Origin: Acidovorax sp. sif1233
GTDB lineage: Bacteria > Pseudomonadota > Gammaproteobacteria > Burkholderiales > Burkholderiaceae_C
NCBI RefSeq assembly: GCF_019218755.1
Contig: NZ_JAHUWZ010000001.1
Coordinates: 558,001 to 622,000 of the forward strand
Direction of reading: 5' to 3'
DNA: 64,000 nt
Shown here: positions 51,256-62,098 of the stretch, in pieces
How positions within the stretch are numbered: the first letter of the stretch is position 1
How the letters are laid out: every line of letters starts with the position of its first letter
Position numbers and translations under genes: made by a program
Notes under the pieces: generated by a model
Database searches by the model: none
The model's input: only the letters and a program-made list of their open reading frames with translations
What the model was told of the DNA's origin: nothing

Positions 51256-51924
51256 TCAGTGGCTGTGCCCGTGGCTTTCATGGTCATGGTCATGGCCGTG
51301 GTTGCAGCCGGGGCCGTGCACATGGCCCTGGGCGACGACCGGGATGGCCACGGGGCGGGCGCGGGCCGGGGCGGCGCCTTGTTCGTGTCCGTGCGCATGG
51401 CCGTGACCCTGGCCGGCATCGTGGGAATGCCCATGATCGTGCCCGTGGTCATGGTCATGGCCGCCGTGCCCTGCGGCATAGGCGCCGCCCTCGGGTTCAA
51501 ACGGCAGGTCCTGCGCTTTAACGATCAAGTGCATGGCGCGCAGCATGTCGGCCAGCACGTGGTCAGGTTCGATCTTGAGGTGATCGGGCTGCAGCTCGAT
51601 GGGCACATGGCGGTTGCCCAGGTGGTAGGCGGCGCGGGTCAGATCGAACGGGCTGCCATGGTTGGCGCAGTGTGTGATGACCAGCACGGGCTGCGGCGCC
51701 GCGATCACGCGGACCATGGAGCCGTCTTCGGCCACGAGCACATCGCCACCGCGCACCAGCGTGCCGCGCGGCAGGAAGATGCCCAGCTCGCGCCCGGCGG
51801 AGTCGGTGGCCGCGAAACGGCTTTTCTGGCGCACGTCCCAGTCCAGTTCGATGGTGGTGGCGCGCTTGACCAGAACGGGAGCAAGGCCTTTGCCTTGGGG
51901 GATGAGCTTGGAGGCTTGGATCAT
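51256..51924 (-). CDS. ureE: urease accessory nickel chaperone UreE with a long His-rich tail
   Basis: This is a 222-residue protein. The core has [78 protein letters not shown]. The C-terminal part (about residues 150-222) is dominated by His with Gly and Asp, in two blocks separated by [17 protein letters not shown]. The tail can store and pass nickel. ATG 51924 matches the family start; the open frame extends further back. Confidence 0.95.
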   Translation of the reverse strand: MIQASKLIPQGKGLAPVLVKRATTIELDWDVRQKSRFAATDSAGRELGIFLPRGTLVRGGDVLVAEDGSMVRVIAAPQPVLVITHCANHGSPFDLTRAAYHLGNRHVPIELQPDHLKIEPDHVLADMLRAMHLIVKAQDLPFEPEGGAYAAGHGGHDHDHGHDHGHSHDAGQGHGHAHGHEQGAAPARARPVAIPVVAQGHVHGPGCNHGHDHDHESHGHSH

Positions 51925-52001
51925 GGCGTTTCTTTTCTTTGTTCCAGCGGGTAGACCGTGCATTGTCGGCCAGGGGCGCAACCCTGTTGGGCGCCCCCGG
52001 T

Positions 52002-52490
52002 TTACAGCCGACGGGTCATGAAGAAGCTGTAAGGGTCGGGGCCGTAGTCGGCAAAGGGGCCGCACTCGGAAAAGCCGTTCTGGAAATACAGCTGGCGCGC
52101 GGGCTCGAAGAAGGGCTGCGGGCCCGTCTCCAGGCTCATGCGGGCAAAGCCGCGCGAGCGGGCCTCGTGGAGCAGGTGGTTCAGCAACTGGCGGGCGATG
52201 CCCTGGCCCCGGTGGCGGGCGCTGGTGCGCATGGACTTGAGTTCGGCGTGGGTGGCGTCGAGCTGCTTGAGCGCGCCGGTGCCCACCAGCACGTCGCCCT
52301 CCGCGTCAGGCAGCCAGGCGGACCAGAAGGCAATGCCGGGCTGGCGCAGCTGGTCCATCTCCAGGGCATGCACGCTTTCCGGCGGCGACACCGCGTACAT
52401 GTCCTGCAGGTGTTCCTGCATGAAGGCTTCGATGCGTGGATCGCTCAGGTCGTCCAGGCGGATGTGCAGGTCTTGCAGCACAGCATTCAC
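52002..52490 (-). CDS. GNAT-family N-acetyltransferase in the urease operon
   Basis: This is a 162-residue protein. The acetyl-CoA motif is ELKSMRTSARHRGQGIARQLLNHLLHEARSRGFARMSLETG, with FFEPARQLYFQNGFSECGPFADY as the usual end. It lies between ureC (11 bases) and ureE (77 bases) on the same strand. The substrate is unknown; there is no reported role for acetylation in urease maturation, so it may be a passenger. Confidence 0.88.
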   Translation of the reverse strand: MNAVLQDLHIRLDDLSDPRIEAFMQEHLQDMYAVSPPESVHALEMDQLRQPGIAFWSAWLPDAEGDVLVGTGALKQLDATHAELKSMRTSARHRGQGIARQLLNHLLHEARSRGFARMSLETGPQPFFEPARQLYFQNGFSECGPFADYGPDPYSFFMTRRL

Positions 52491-52501
52491 GGGGCGTGGC
52501 C

Positions 52502-54220
<1,719 letters not shown>

Positions 54221-54246
54221 GGGGTGTGCTCCGCGAGAACTGATGA

Positions 54247-54300
54247 CTATATTTTTGATAGCTGCCAGCGCTTATTCAACAGGCGCTGGAGGCCGTTTTG
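54247..54300. repeat. family A dispersed repeat inside the urease operon
   Basis: ATATTTTTGATAGCTGCCAG, AGCGCTT...AGGCGCT, then GGAGGCCGTTTTG. The stem is AGCGCTT/AGGCGCT with one mismatch. It lies between ureB and ureC and may attenuate transcription or stabilise one half of the message. Confidence 0.58.
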
Positions 54301-54311
54301 GCTTGGTGTTT

Positions 54312-54617
54312 CTACAGGGCGCCGTGCGTCAGGCCCTGAAAGCCATACACCCGGCGCTGGCCCGCGTAGTCCACCAGTTCCACGGTGCGCTCCTGGCCGG
54401 GCTCGAAGCGCACGGCCGTGCCCGATGCGATGTTCAGCCGCATGCCGCGTGCGGCGGCGCGGTCAAAGCCCAGTGCGTTGTTGGTCTCGGCAAAGTGGTA
54501 GTGCGAGCCCACCTGGATGGGGCGGTCGCCGGTGTTGCGCACCACCAGCGTGAGGGTGCGGCGGCCAGTGTTGAGCGAGTGTTCGCCGGGTTCGGTGAAG
54601 AGTTCGCCTGGGATCAT
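54312..54617 (-). CDS. ureB: urease beta subunit
   Basis: This is a 101-residue subunit. It has [76 protein letters not shown] and the end [10 protein letters not shown], all diagnostic. ATG 54617 follows ureJ by 26 bases. Confidence 0.97.
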   Translation of the reverse strand: MIPGELFTEPGEHSLNTGRRTLTLVVRNTGDRPIQVGSHYHFAETNNALGFDRAAARGMRLNIASGTAVRFEPGQERTVELVDYAGQRRVYGFQGLTHGAL

Positions 54618-54643
54618 GGGATGCTCCTGTGGGGCGGATTGGC

Positions 54644-55258
54644 TCAGGCCATCTGCGCCAGCAGCGCACCACCGAACACTGCCACGCCCGCACCCGCAGC
54701 GCGCGCCAGCCACACGTGGTGGTGGCGCAGCGCCCAGCCCGCCGCCAGGCCCGTGCCATGCAGCAGCACGGTGGCGGCCAGCATGCCCGCCAGGGTTTGC
54801 CAGGCGCTGTCGCTGCCTGCCAGCTCGTGGCCGTGGGCCACGCCATGGAACACGGCAAACACCCCCACGCCCAGCGCGGCCACCAGGCCGGGAACGCGCA
54901 GGCGCGACACGACGAGCAGGCCGGTGGCCAGCAGCGAGGCCGCAATCATCGGTTCCACCGCGGGCAGTGCCACACCCTGCAGGCCCAGCACGGCGCCCGC
55001 CAGCAGCATGGCGGCAAAGCCCACGGGGCCCCACAGCAGTTCGCGGCCGGCGCCGCGCGCGGCCAGGGCGCTCCACAGGCCCACGGCCACCATGGTGGCC
55101 AGGTGGTCCAGGCCAAAGAATGGGTGGGCAAAGCCGCTCAGAAAACTGCTGTGGATGTGGGTTTCAGCGCCGGTATGGGCGACGGCACTGGTACTGATGG
55201 CACTGGCAGCCATGAAGAGAAGAGCGGCTGTGTGGCGGTGTGAGAGTGCGATGCGCAT
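54644..55258 (-). CDS. ureJ: HupE/UreJ-type membrane protein, probable nickel transporter
   Basis: This is a 204-residue protein. The signal-like N-terminus ending [15 protein letters not shown], the conserved [22 protein letters not shown] (His/Asp metal motif) and [14 protein letters not shown] motif, and about six membrane spans are the hallmarks of HupE/UreJ. These are thought to bring nickel to urease or hydrogenase. It lies between ureA and ureB. Confidence 0.92.
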   Translation of the reverse strand: MRIALSHRHTAALLFMAASAISTSAVAHTGAETHIHSSFLSGFAHPFFGLDHLATMVAVGLWSALAARGAGRELLWGPVGFAAMLLAGAVLGLQGVALPAVEPMIAASLLATGLLVVSRLRVPGLVAALGVGVFAVFHGVAHGHELAGSDSAWQTLAGMLAATVLLHGTGLAAGWALRHHHVWLARAAGAGVAVFGGALLAQMA

Positions 55259-55293
55259 GGGGGCTCCACAGAGAGAAAGAGGGAGAAAAGGGG

Positions 55294-55596
55294 TCAGACG
55301 ATCGGCTGGTGCACGGTGACGAGCTTGGTGCCATCGGGGAAGGTGGCCTCGACCTGGATGTCTGGAATCATCTCGGCGATGCCGTCCATCACGTCCGCGC
55401 GGGTCAGCACGGTGCGGCCTTCGCTCATCAGCTGCGCCACGGTCTTGCCGTCGCGGGCACCTTCCATCACGGCGGCGCTGATCAGGGCCATGGCCTCGGG
55501 GTAGTTGAGCTTGAGGCCCCGGGCCTTGCGGCGCTCGGCCAGCAGGGCGGCGGTGAAGATCAGCAGCTTGTCTTTTTCGCGAGGCGTCAGTTCCAT
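55294..55596 (-). CDS. ureA: urease gamma subunit
   Basis: This is a 100-residue subunit: [70 protein letters not shown] and the end [15 protein letters not shown]. It is the first gene of the leftward urease operon. ureD, which usually lies before it, is missing here. Confidence 0.97.
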   Translation of the reverse strand: MELTPREKDKLLIFTAALLAERRKARGLKLNYPEAMALISAAVMEGARDGKTVAQLMSEGRTVLTRADVMDGIAEMIPDIQVEATFPDGTKLVTVHQPIV

Positions 55597-55753
55597 GTCG
55601 TTGTACTCAATGCTGGTGTTGTTGGCTCGCGCGTGAGCCGACGCGGGGTGACCACGAGGGGCGTGCTATGGGCCACGGGGGTGATCTGGCGAGAGCTGTT
55701 CCATCATAGGCAGCAAGCCCCGTGCCCGCCATACGTCATCTGGCGCACGTCCC

Positions 55754-55782
55754 CAGGTGCAGTGGCATGGAAACTGCACCTG
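55754..55782. promoter_or_regulatory. perfect inverted repeat between ureA and the transporter-kinase gene
   Basis: CAGGTGCAGT (55754-55763) and ACTGCACCTG (55773-55782) form a perfect 10-bp repeat with a 9-base spacer, 25 bases before the ATG at 55807. As DNA it could be an operator (centre-to-centre 19 bases, about two helix turns). As RNA it would be a strong hairpin in the leader of the fusion gene. Confidence 0.5.
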
Positions 55783-55806
55783 AAGGGGTGACCGCCGCCA
55801 TTGCCC

Positions 55807-58800
55807 ATGCCTTCCCACACCGCCTCCATCGCCCCTGCTGACGCCACCCCGCTGCAGCCGACAGAGCCCGGCATGGCTGCACACGAGCCCCAGCAGGCCC
55901 CGCAGCAGGTCGTCAAGGTCCGGCGCGACTACAACAGCTGGGTGGCCACCGAGACCATGGAGGACTACGCGCTGCGCTACACGCCCCAGCGCTTTCGCAA
56001 GTGGTCCGAATGGCGGGTGGCCAACACGGCTTTCGGTGCGGCGTCGTTCCTGATCCTGGAGGCCGTGGGCGCCACGCTGCTGGTGCAGTACGGCTTCATC
56101 AACGCCTTCTGGGCCATCGTGGCCACGGGGCTCATCATCTTTCTGGCGGGGCTGCCCATCAGCGTGTATGCGGCGCGTTATGGGGTGGACATGGACCTGC
56201 TCACGCGCGGCGCGGGCTTTGGCTACATCGGCTCCACGCTCACCTCGCTGATCTACGCGAGCTTCACCTTCATCTTCTTCGCGCTGGAGGCCGCGGTGAT
56301 GGCCTATGCGCTGGAGCTGGCGCTCGACATCCCGCCCACCTGGGGCTACCTGATCTGCGCCATCGTGGTGATTCCGCTGGTCACGCACGGCGTGTCCGCC
56401 ATCAGCCGCCTGCAGGTGTGGACGCAGCCGCTGTGGCTGGTGATGCTGGTGGTGCCGTTTGCTTATGTGCTGGTGCGCGATCCTGGTGCGTTTTCCGGGG
56501 TTGTGCACTATGGTGGTGAATCGATGCGCGGTGCCACGTTCCAGTTGCCCTTGTTTGGTGCGGCGCTCACGGTGGGCATTGCGCTCATCACCCAGATGGG
56601 GGAGCAGGCCGACTACCTGCGCTTCATGCCCGCCAGCACGCCCGCCACGCGCGGGCGCTGGTGGCTGGGCGTGCTGGTGGGTGGGCCGGGCTGGGTGGTG
56701 CTGGGGGTGCTCAAGATGCTGGGCGGTGCGCTGCTCGCCTACCTGGCGCTCACCCACATGGTGCCGGCCGACCGGGCGGTGGACCCGAACCAGATGTACC
56801 TGGCCGCGTACGAATATGTGTTCCCCCACTACGGCTGGGCGGTGGCGGCCACGGCGTTGTTCGTGGTGGTCTCGCAGCTCAAGATCAACGTGACCAATGC
56901 CTACGCGGGCTCGCTGGCGTGGTCCAACTTCTTCTCGCGCCTCACGCACAGCCACCCGGGGCGCGTGGTGTGGGTGGTGTTCAACACGCTGATCGCCTTC
57001 ATGCTGATGGAGATGAACGTGTTCCGCGCCATGGGCGAGGTGCTGGGGCTGTACTCCAACATCGCCATCGCCTGGATCATGTCCGTGGTGGCCGATCTCG
57101 TCATCAACAAGCCGCTGGGGCTGTCACCCCGGGGCATCGAGTTCAAGCGCGCGCACCTGTACGACATCAACCCGGTGGGCGTGGGCGCGATGGCGCTCGC
57201 GTCCATCCTGTCCATCAGCGCGCACCTGGGGTTGTTCGGCCCACTGCCGCAGGCGTTCTCGGCCGTGATCGCGATGGCTGTCGCGTTTGTCACCGCACCG
57301 CTCATTGCCTGGGCCACCGGGGGGCGCTACTACATCGCGCGCCAGTCCGAGCCCGCTGCGCTGGCCGACGTGGTGGCGGTACCCCTGCACGGCCCGGTGG
57401 GCCGCAAGGCCGGCGGCGGAATGGATGCGGCCTTGGGCAGCTACGTGCGCTACACCGTGCAGCGCTGCGTGATCTGCGAGCGCGAATACGAAGCGCCCGA
57501 CATGGCCCAGTGCCCCGCCTACCGGGGCGCCATATGTTCGCTGTGCTGCACGCTGGACGCACGCTGCGGCGACCTGTGCAAGCCCGACGCCAGCATGGCG
57601 GTGCAATGGTCTGCCGCCCTGCGCTGGGTGCTGCCGCGCGCCATGTGGCGCTACCTGGACACGGGCCTGGGCCACTTCCTGCTGCTGATGCTGGTGATCG
57701 CGCCGCTGCTGGCCTCCGTCATGGGGCTGCTGTACCACCAGGAGCTCAACACCATCGCCAATGCGATGACCGACACGGAAGTCCTGGCCGCCCCGGAGGT
57801 CGCGTTGCGCTCCGGCCTGCTCAAGGCCTACCTGGCGCTTCTCGTCATCTCGGGCATCGTGGCCTGGTGGCTGGTGCTGGCGCACAAGAGCCGCCAGGTG
57901 GCGCAGGAGGAATCCAACCGCCAGACGGGCCTTTTGGTGCGCGAGATCGAGCTGCACCGCCAGACCGACGAGGCCCTGCAGACCGCGCGCAGCGTGGCCG
58001 AGCAGGCGCGCCAGGTGGCCGAGGCGGCCCAGCGCGCGGCCGACCAGGCCAACCAGGCCAAGAGCCGCTACATCAGCGCCATCAGCCACGAGATCCGCAC
58101 GCCGCTCAACTCCATCCTGGGCTACGCGCAGCTCATGGGCGAGGACGCGGGCGTGCCCCCGCACCGCAAGCAGGCGGTGCACGTGATCCGGCGGGGGGGC
58201 GAACACCTGCTCTCGCTCATCGAGGGCACGCTCGATATCGCGCGCATCGAATCCGGCAAGCTCACGCTGGATGTCACGCCCATGCGCTTTGCCGATGGCC
58301 TGCACGAAATGGCCAGCCTGTTCGAACTGCAGGCCGCCGCCAAGGGCCTGGCCTTCCAGTTCGATGTGCTGGGCGTGATTCCCGAGGTGGTTCGTGCCGA
58401 CGAAAAGCGCCTGCGCCAGATCCTCATCAACCTGCTGGGCAACGCGGTCAAGTTCACGGCGCACGGCACCGTCACGCTGCGCGTGCGCTATGCGCGCGAG
58501 ATGGCGCGCATCGAGGTGCAGGACACGGGGCCGGGCCTCACGGCCGAGGAGATCGAGCGCATCTTCGAGCCCTTTGCGCGGGGCGGCTCGGGCGGTGGCA
58601 ACACCGCGGCCGCGCCGGGCGCGGGCCTGGGCCTGACCATTGCCAAGATGCTCACCGCGCTCATGGGCGGCGAGCTGACGGTGGGCAGCACCCCCGGCGT
58701 AGGCTCGGTGTTCCACGTCAAGCTGTTCCTGCCCGAGGTGCATGGGGACGCGCTGGGCAAGGCCGCGCCAGCGCCCGCCGCATTGGCCACACGCACCCAG

Positions 58801-59457
58801 CGCGCGCGCAGGGGTTACGCGGGGGACCACCGCCGCATCCTGGTGGTGGACAACGAAGAGCCCGACCGCGAACTGCTGGTGCAACTGCTCGAACCCCTGG
58901 GCTTCGAGCTGCGCCAGGCCGCCAGCGGGCACGACGCGTTGGACCTGCTGGCCACGGGCTACCGGCCGCACGCGATCTTCATGGACCTGGCCATGCCGGG
59001 CATCGACGGGTGGGAGACCCTGCGGCGCGTGCGGCAGATGCACCTCGCGAACGTCCACTGCGCCATTGTGTCGGCCAATGCGTTCGACAAGGCGCTGGAC
59101 AACGACGTGGACATCCGCCCCGAGGACTTCATCGTCAAGCCCGTGCGCCACACCGAGCTGCTGGACTGGCTGGAGCGCCGCCTGGGCCTGCAGTGGCAGC
59201 ACGGCGAGGCCGACGCCGCCCCCGCCCCCGCCTTGCCCGCGGCAGCGGATGCGCCCCTCACGTACCCCGATGCCACCGCCTTGGCGGCCTTGGCCCAGGT
59301 GGTCGCGCTGGGCTACTACCGGGGCATCCTCAACACCCTGGACGACATCGAACGCGGCCAGCCCGCGCACGGCGCTTTTGTCGGCACCATGCGGCAGCTG
59401 GCCAGGCAGTTCCAGTTCGATGCCATGGGCCACATCCTGGAGCAGGCGCCACCGTGA
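55807..59457 (+). CDS. NCS1 nucleobase transporter fused to a hybrid histidine kinase
   Basis: This is a 1216-residue inner-membrane protein. Residues ~40-520 are an NCS1 (purine/cytosine permease-like) transporter with about 12 spans, including GAGFGYIGSTLTSLIYASFTFIFFALEAAVMAYAL. Residues 554-591 hold eight Cys (CVICE...CP...CSLCC...CGDLC), a likely metal site. Two further spans (~620-700) are followed by coiled coil, HisKA with His761 (SAISHEIRTPLNSI), HATPase (ADEKRLRQILINLLGNAVKF, DTGPGL, GAGLGLTIAKML), and a receiver with Asp1060 (AIFMDLAMPG). A C-terminal helical part follows. The start ATG 55807 lies after an in-frame TTG 55801. It probably senses the solute it binds or carries. Confidence 0.88.
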   Translation: MPSHTASIAPADATPLQPTEPGMAAHEPQQAPQQVVKVRRDYNSWVATETMEDYALRYTPQRFRKWSEWRVANTAFGAASFLILEAVGATLLVQYGFINAFWAIVATGLIIFLAGLPISVYAARYGVDMDLLTRGAGFGYIGSTLTSLIYASFTFIFFALEAAVMAYALELALDIPPTWGYLICAIVVIPLVTHGVSAISRLQVWTQPLWLVMLVVPFAYVLVRDPGAFSGVVHYGGESMRGATFQLPLFGAALTVGIALITQMGEQADYLRFMPASTPATRGRWWLGVLVGGPGWVVLGVLKMLGGALLAYLALTHMVPADRAVDPNQMYLAAYEYVFPHYGWAVAATALFVVVSQLKINVTNAYAGSLAWSNFFSRLTHSHPGRVVWVVFNTLIAFMLMEMNVFRAMGEVLGLYSNIAIAWIMSVVADLVINKPLGLSPRGIEFKRAHLYDINPVGVGAMALASILSISAHLGLFGPLPQAFSAVIAMAVAFVTAPLIAWATGGRYYIARQSEPAALADVVAVPLHGPVGRKAGGGMDAALGSYVRYTVQRCVICEREYEAPDMAQCPAYRGAICSLCCTLDARCGDLCKPDASMAVQWSAALRWVLPRAMWRYLDTGLGHFLLLMLVIAPLLASVMGLLYHQELNTIANAMTDTEVLAAPEVALRSGLLKAYLALLVISGIVAWWLVLAHKSRQVAQEESNRQTGLLVREIELHRQTDEALQTARSVAEQARQVAEAAQRAADQANQAKSRYISAISHEIRTPLNSILGYAQLMGEDAGVPPHRKQAVHVIRRGGEHLLSLIEGTLDIARIESGKLTLDVTPMRFADGLHEMASLFELQAAAKGLAFQFDVLGVIPEVVRADEKRLRQILINLLGNAVKFTAHGTVTLRVRYAREMARIEVQDTGPGLTAEEIERIFEPFARGGSGGGNTAAAPGAGLGLTIAKMLTALMGGELTVGSTPGVGSVFHVKLFLPEVHGDALGKAAPAPAALATRTQRARRGYAGDHRRILVVDNEEPDRELLVQLLEPLGFELRQAASGHDALDLLATGYRPHAIFMDLAMPGIDGWETLRRVRQMHLANVHCAIVSANAFDKALDNDVDIRPEDFIVKPVRHTELLDWLERRLGLQWQHGEADAAPAPALPAAADAPLTYPDATALAALAQVVALGYYRGILNTLDDIERGQPAHGAFVGTMRQLARQFQFDAMGHILEQAPP

Positions 59458-60491
59458 CGACCACCGCGACCCCACCCTCCCTGCCGGTGCATGCCGCGGC
59501 CCTTGATCGCGGCGACAGCGACCTGGTCCTGATCGTGGACGACGTGCCCGACAACCTGGCCGTGCTGCACGACGCGCTCGATGAATCGGGCTACACGGTG
59601 CTCGTGGCCACGCACGGCGAGGCCGCGTTGCAGCGCGCCGCGCAGGCATTGCCCGACATCGTGCTGCTCGACGCCATGATGCCCGGCATGGACGGCTTCG
59701 AGGTGGCGCGGCGCCTGAAGGCGTCGCCCGCCACCGCGCACATCCCCATCATCTTCATGACGGGCCTCACCGAGACCGAGCACCTGGTGGCCGCGCTGGA
59801 GGCGGGCGGCGTGGACTACGTGACCAAGCCCATCAAGCCGCGCGAGGTGATGGCCCGCATGGGCGTGCACCTGGGCGCGGCGCGCAGGGCGCGCCAGGAC
59901 GCGAGCCAGGCCCGCGAGGCGCGCAATGCGCTCGATGCCTTCGGCTATGCCAGCATCACGGTGCGCGCGGTGGACGGCCGCATCGTGTGGCAGACCCCGC
60001 TGGCGCGCGAACTGCTGCAGGGCTACTTTGGCGAAGCCAGTCCCTGGGCGCCCGGGATCGTGCAGGCCTGGCTGCGCCGCCATGTGCTCGCCGAAAACGC
60101 CGCGGAGCTGCTGGCCCATGCGCTGGCCGAGCCGCCGCGCCTGGCCATCGAGCAGGGCGCGCGCCGCCTGACCTTCCGCCTGCACCAGCAGGCGGGCGAC
60201 AGCGAAGGCGGGGGCGACTGGCTGATCGTCATGCGCGAGGTGTCGGACGCCAAGATCATCGAATCCATGAGCCTGTCCTTCAAGCTCACCGCGCGCGAGG
60301 CAGAGGTGCTGTACTGGGTGGTCAAGGGCAAGATCAACCGCGACATCGGCGACATCCTGGGCGCCAGCCCCGCCACGGTGAAGAAGCACCTCGAACGCGT
60401 GTTCGCCAAGCTGGGGGTGGAAACGCGCACGGCGGCGGCCGCCATGGCGATGAACCGCATCCGGCAGCTGCACCCGCAGTTCGAGGGCTGA
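59454..60491 (+). CDS. response regulator with LuxR-type DNA-binding domain
   Basis: This is a 345-residue protein starting at GTG 59454, overlapping the kinase stop (GTGA). The N-terminal receiver has LIVDDVPDNLAVLHDAL, DIVLLDAMMPGMDGFEV (phospho-Asp) and GVDYVTKPI. A middle PAS-like stretch (FGYASITVRAVDGRIVWQTPLARELL) follows. The C-terminal LuxR helix-turn-helix is LTAREAEVLYWVVKGKINRDIGDILGASPATVKKHLERVFAKLGVETR. The coupling makes it the output of the fusion kinase. Targets are unknown; urease and neighbours are candidates. Confidence 0.92.
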   Translation: MTTTATPPSLPVHAAALDRGDSDLVLIVDDVPDNLAVLHDALDESGYTVLVATHGEAALQRAAQALPDIVLLDAMMPGMDGFEVARRLKASPATAHIPIIFMTGLTETEHLVAALEAGGVDYVTKPIKPREVMARMGVHLGAARRARQDASQAREARNALDAFGYASITVRAVDGRIVWQTPLARELLQGYFGEASPWAPGIVQAWLRRHVLAENAAELLAHALAEPPRLAIEQGARRLTFRLHQQAGDSEGGGDWLIVMREVSDAKIIESMSLSFKLTAREAEVLYWVVKGKINRDIGDILGASPATVKKHLERVFAKLGVETRTAAAAMAMNRIRQLHPQFEG

Positions 60492-60496
60492 TTCTT

Positions 60497-60558
60497 CAGT
60501 ATTTTGGGCTCCTGGCGCTTGTGGAATAAGCGCGGAAAGCTATCAATTTAATAGCTTT
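60497..60558. repeat. family A dispersed repeat
   Basis: TGGCGCTTGTGGAATAAGCGC forms the stem, followed by GAAAGCTATCAATTTAATAGC. It lies just after the response regulator gene. It may end transcription from both sides, since the next gene converges. Confidence 0.55.
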
Positions 60559-60602
60559 GGTGAGGCCTGGGCCTGCGGTGCGCAAGGCCGGCCGGGTGCC
60601 GC

Positions 60603-60929
60603 TCAGCGGCCCACCGCGCGTTCCAGCTCCTGCTTGTTCATCCTGGAGCGGCCCTCGATCCCCTTGCGCCGGGCCTCTTCGTACAGCTGGTCGCGCGTTC
60701 GGCCCTGCGCGCCCTGGTGGGACCGCTGGCCGCCGCGCACCGGGGCCGGGGTGTCGCGCAAGGTCTTGGGGTTGGCGGTCTTGCTTTCGCCGTGCTGGGC
60801 GCGTTCCTTGTTCACGGTGCGCGCCGCAATCTCTTCGGCCGTGTCCGTGCTCTTGCCGCGCTGTTTCAGGCTGGTCTTGATGTGTTCGTACTGGCGTTCG
60901 CGCTTGGCGCTCCACTGGGCTTGGGGCAT
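60603..60929 (-). CDS. small basic protein with a Rho_N/SAP-like C-terminus
   Basis: This is a 108-residue, highly charged protein. The N-terminal QWSAKRERQYEHIKTSLKQRGKSTDTAEEIAARTVNKERAQHGE is a conserved block of small proteins often labelled plasmid stabilisation proteins. The end RTRDQLYEEARRKGIEGRSRMNKQELERAVGR is a Rho N-terminal or SAP-like helix pair that binds nucleic acid. No toxin or antitoxin partner lies beside it, so the plasmid label is probably misleading. Confidence 0.75.
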   Translation of the reverse strand: MPQAQWSAKRERQYEHIKTSLKQRGKSTDTAEEIAARTVNKERAQHGESKTANPKTLRDTPAPVRGGQRSHQGAQGRTRDQLYEEARRKGIEGRSRMNKQELERAVGR

Positions 60930-61195
60930 GGCGGGCTCCTTCGATGGGTTGGCGGGCGGGGCAGCCAGGCTGGCCCCGCATCTGAGCCCAATCTATCCGG
61001 CGCGCGGCCCGCGTGCGTCAGCAGGCCCGGCATGCAGCTGTAGGACAGCGGACCTCCTCGCTGACAACGGCCGGGGCCGCCATGCCCCATGGTGGCGGTA
61101 TGAAAAATGGCCGTGGCGCCCGATCGGCAAGCGCCGGGAGCTACTTTTTTGATAGCGAATGGCCTGCGGGCCATGGGGCGGCCGCAGGGGCCGCG

Positions 61196-61882
61196 CTACA
61201 TCCCCAGCGACTTGAGCAGCGCGTCCGTGTCGTCCTGCCCGGCGGGGGGAGGTGCGGGCACGGGGGGCGCGGCCTGCGACTGGGCCATCAGCGCATCCGG
61301 GTCCGGGGCCTCCTGCGCCTCGAAGTCGTAGAGCTTGATGAATTCGGTGCGGTCGATCGCCAGCTCCAGGTAGAAGATGTTGTTGTTGCTGGTGTAGAAG
61401 GTCACGCGCCGCGCCTCGGGCTTGTCCAGGTTGGCGTCCACGCTCAGCATCACCTGCTTGTTCAGCACCAGCATCTTGGGCTGGTTCTGGGTGATGTGGG
61501 TCTGCAGTTCGCGCCGCACCTTGCCGGTGAAGTCGCCCACCACCTGGTTCATGAGCTCGCCCATCACGTTGCTGACCTCGTCCGAGGTGTAGGAGGTGAC
61601 CAGGTCGTCCTTGGACATGCCCATGTTCAGCAGGTAGTTGGCGTACAGCTCCATGGCCGCCGTGGCCGAGAAGTTGATGATCACCAGGCCCGAGAAGCCG
61701 CCATCGAACAGCACGAAGCAGCCGATGTCCGGCTTCAGGCAGGTCTTGCTGATGCGCTGCACCATGCCGGAGTAGTGGATCTGGCTGTGGGTGGCCACGT
61801 TCAGCACCCGGGTGACGGAGTTGCACAGGCTGATCAGCAGGTCTTCGGTGCCGTAGACGGAGTTTTTTTCAGGGTGGCTCAT
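61196..61882 (-). CDS. DUF3334 protein, CheX-like
   Basis: This is a 228-residue protein. DLLISLCNSVTRVLNVATHSQIHYSGMVQRISKTCLKPDIGCFVLFDGGFSGLVIINFS and the block TSDEVSNVMGELMNQVVGDFTGKVRREL match DUF3334, which is related to the CheX/CheC phosphatase fold; the E-x2-N pattern in DEVSNVMGELMNQ is as in CheX active sites. A Pro/Ala-rich linker and a short acidic C-terminal helix (DDTDALLKSLGM) follow. It may dephosphorylate a receiver such as those encoded nearby. Confidence 0.8.
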   Translation of the reverse strand: MSHPEKNSVYGTEDLLISLCNSVTRVLNVATHSQIHYSGMVQRISKTCLKPDIGCFVLFDGGFSGLVIINFSATAAMELYANYLLNMGMSKDDLVTSYTSDEVSNVMGELMNQVVGDFTGKVRRELQTHITQNQPKMLVLNKQVMLSVDANLDKPEARRVTFYTSNNNIFYLELAIDRTEFIKLYDFEAQEAPDPDALMAQSQAAPPVPAPPPAGQDDTDALLKSLGM

Positions 61883-62098
61883 GGTGTGTGTGGATGGCGG
61901 ACAGTCGAATTTCTGGCGCGGGGCGCTGGGCAGAGCATAGGCGAAGCCGCCGCGCGAAACCAGAGTGCTTTCCGCGCCACGGGCCGCGGCGCGGTCCGCT
62001 GCCTACCACGCTTTGGCCTTTGTTCCGCGCGGGATGGCGCGGGTTGACAACCGACCGGGCTGGCGTATCGTGCCAGCCATCCATGAGAGGGGCGAGAG

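Noticed and set aside
56661-59453. Upstream extension of the response regulator frame
   Set aside because: The frame is open but is a shadow of the kinase gene; the receiver domain starts only after GTG 59454, which also gives the GTGA overlap.
57124-59649. Very long open frame (841 codons) on the minus strand
   Set aside because: It lies wholly opposite the transporter-kinase gene, has no family motif, and reflects the GC-rich third-base bias.
60603-60929. Plasmid stabilisation or toxin-antitoxin gene
   Set aside because: No partner gene and a Rho_N-like end; the label is a common misannotation of this family.
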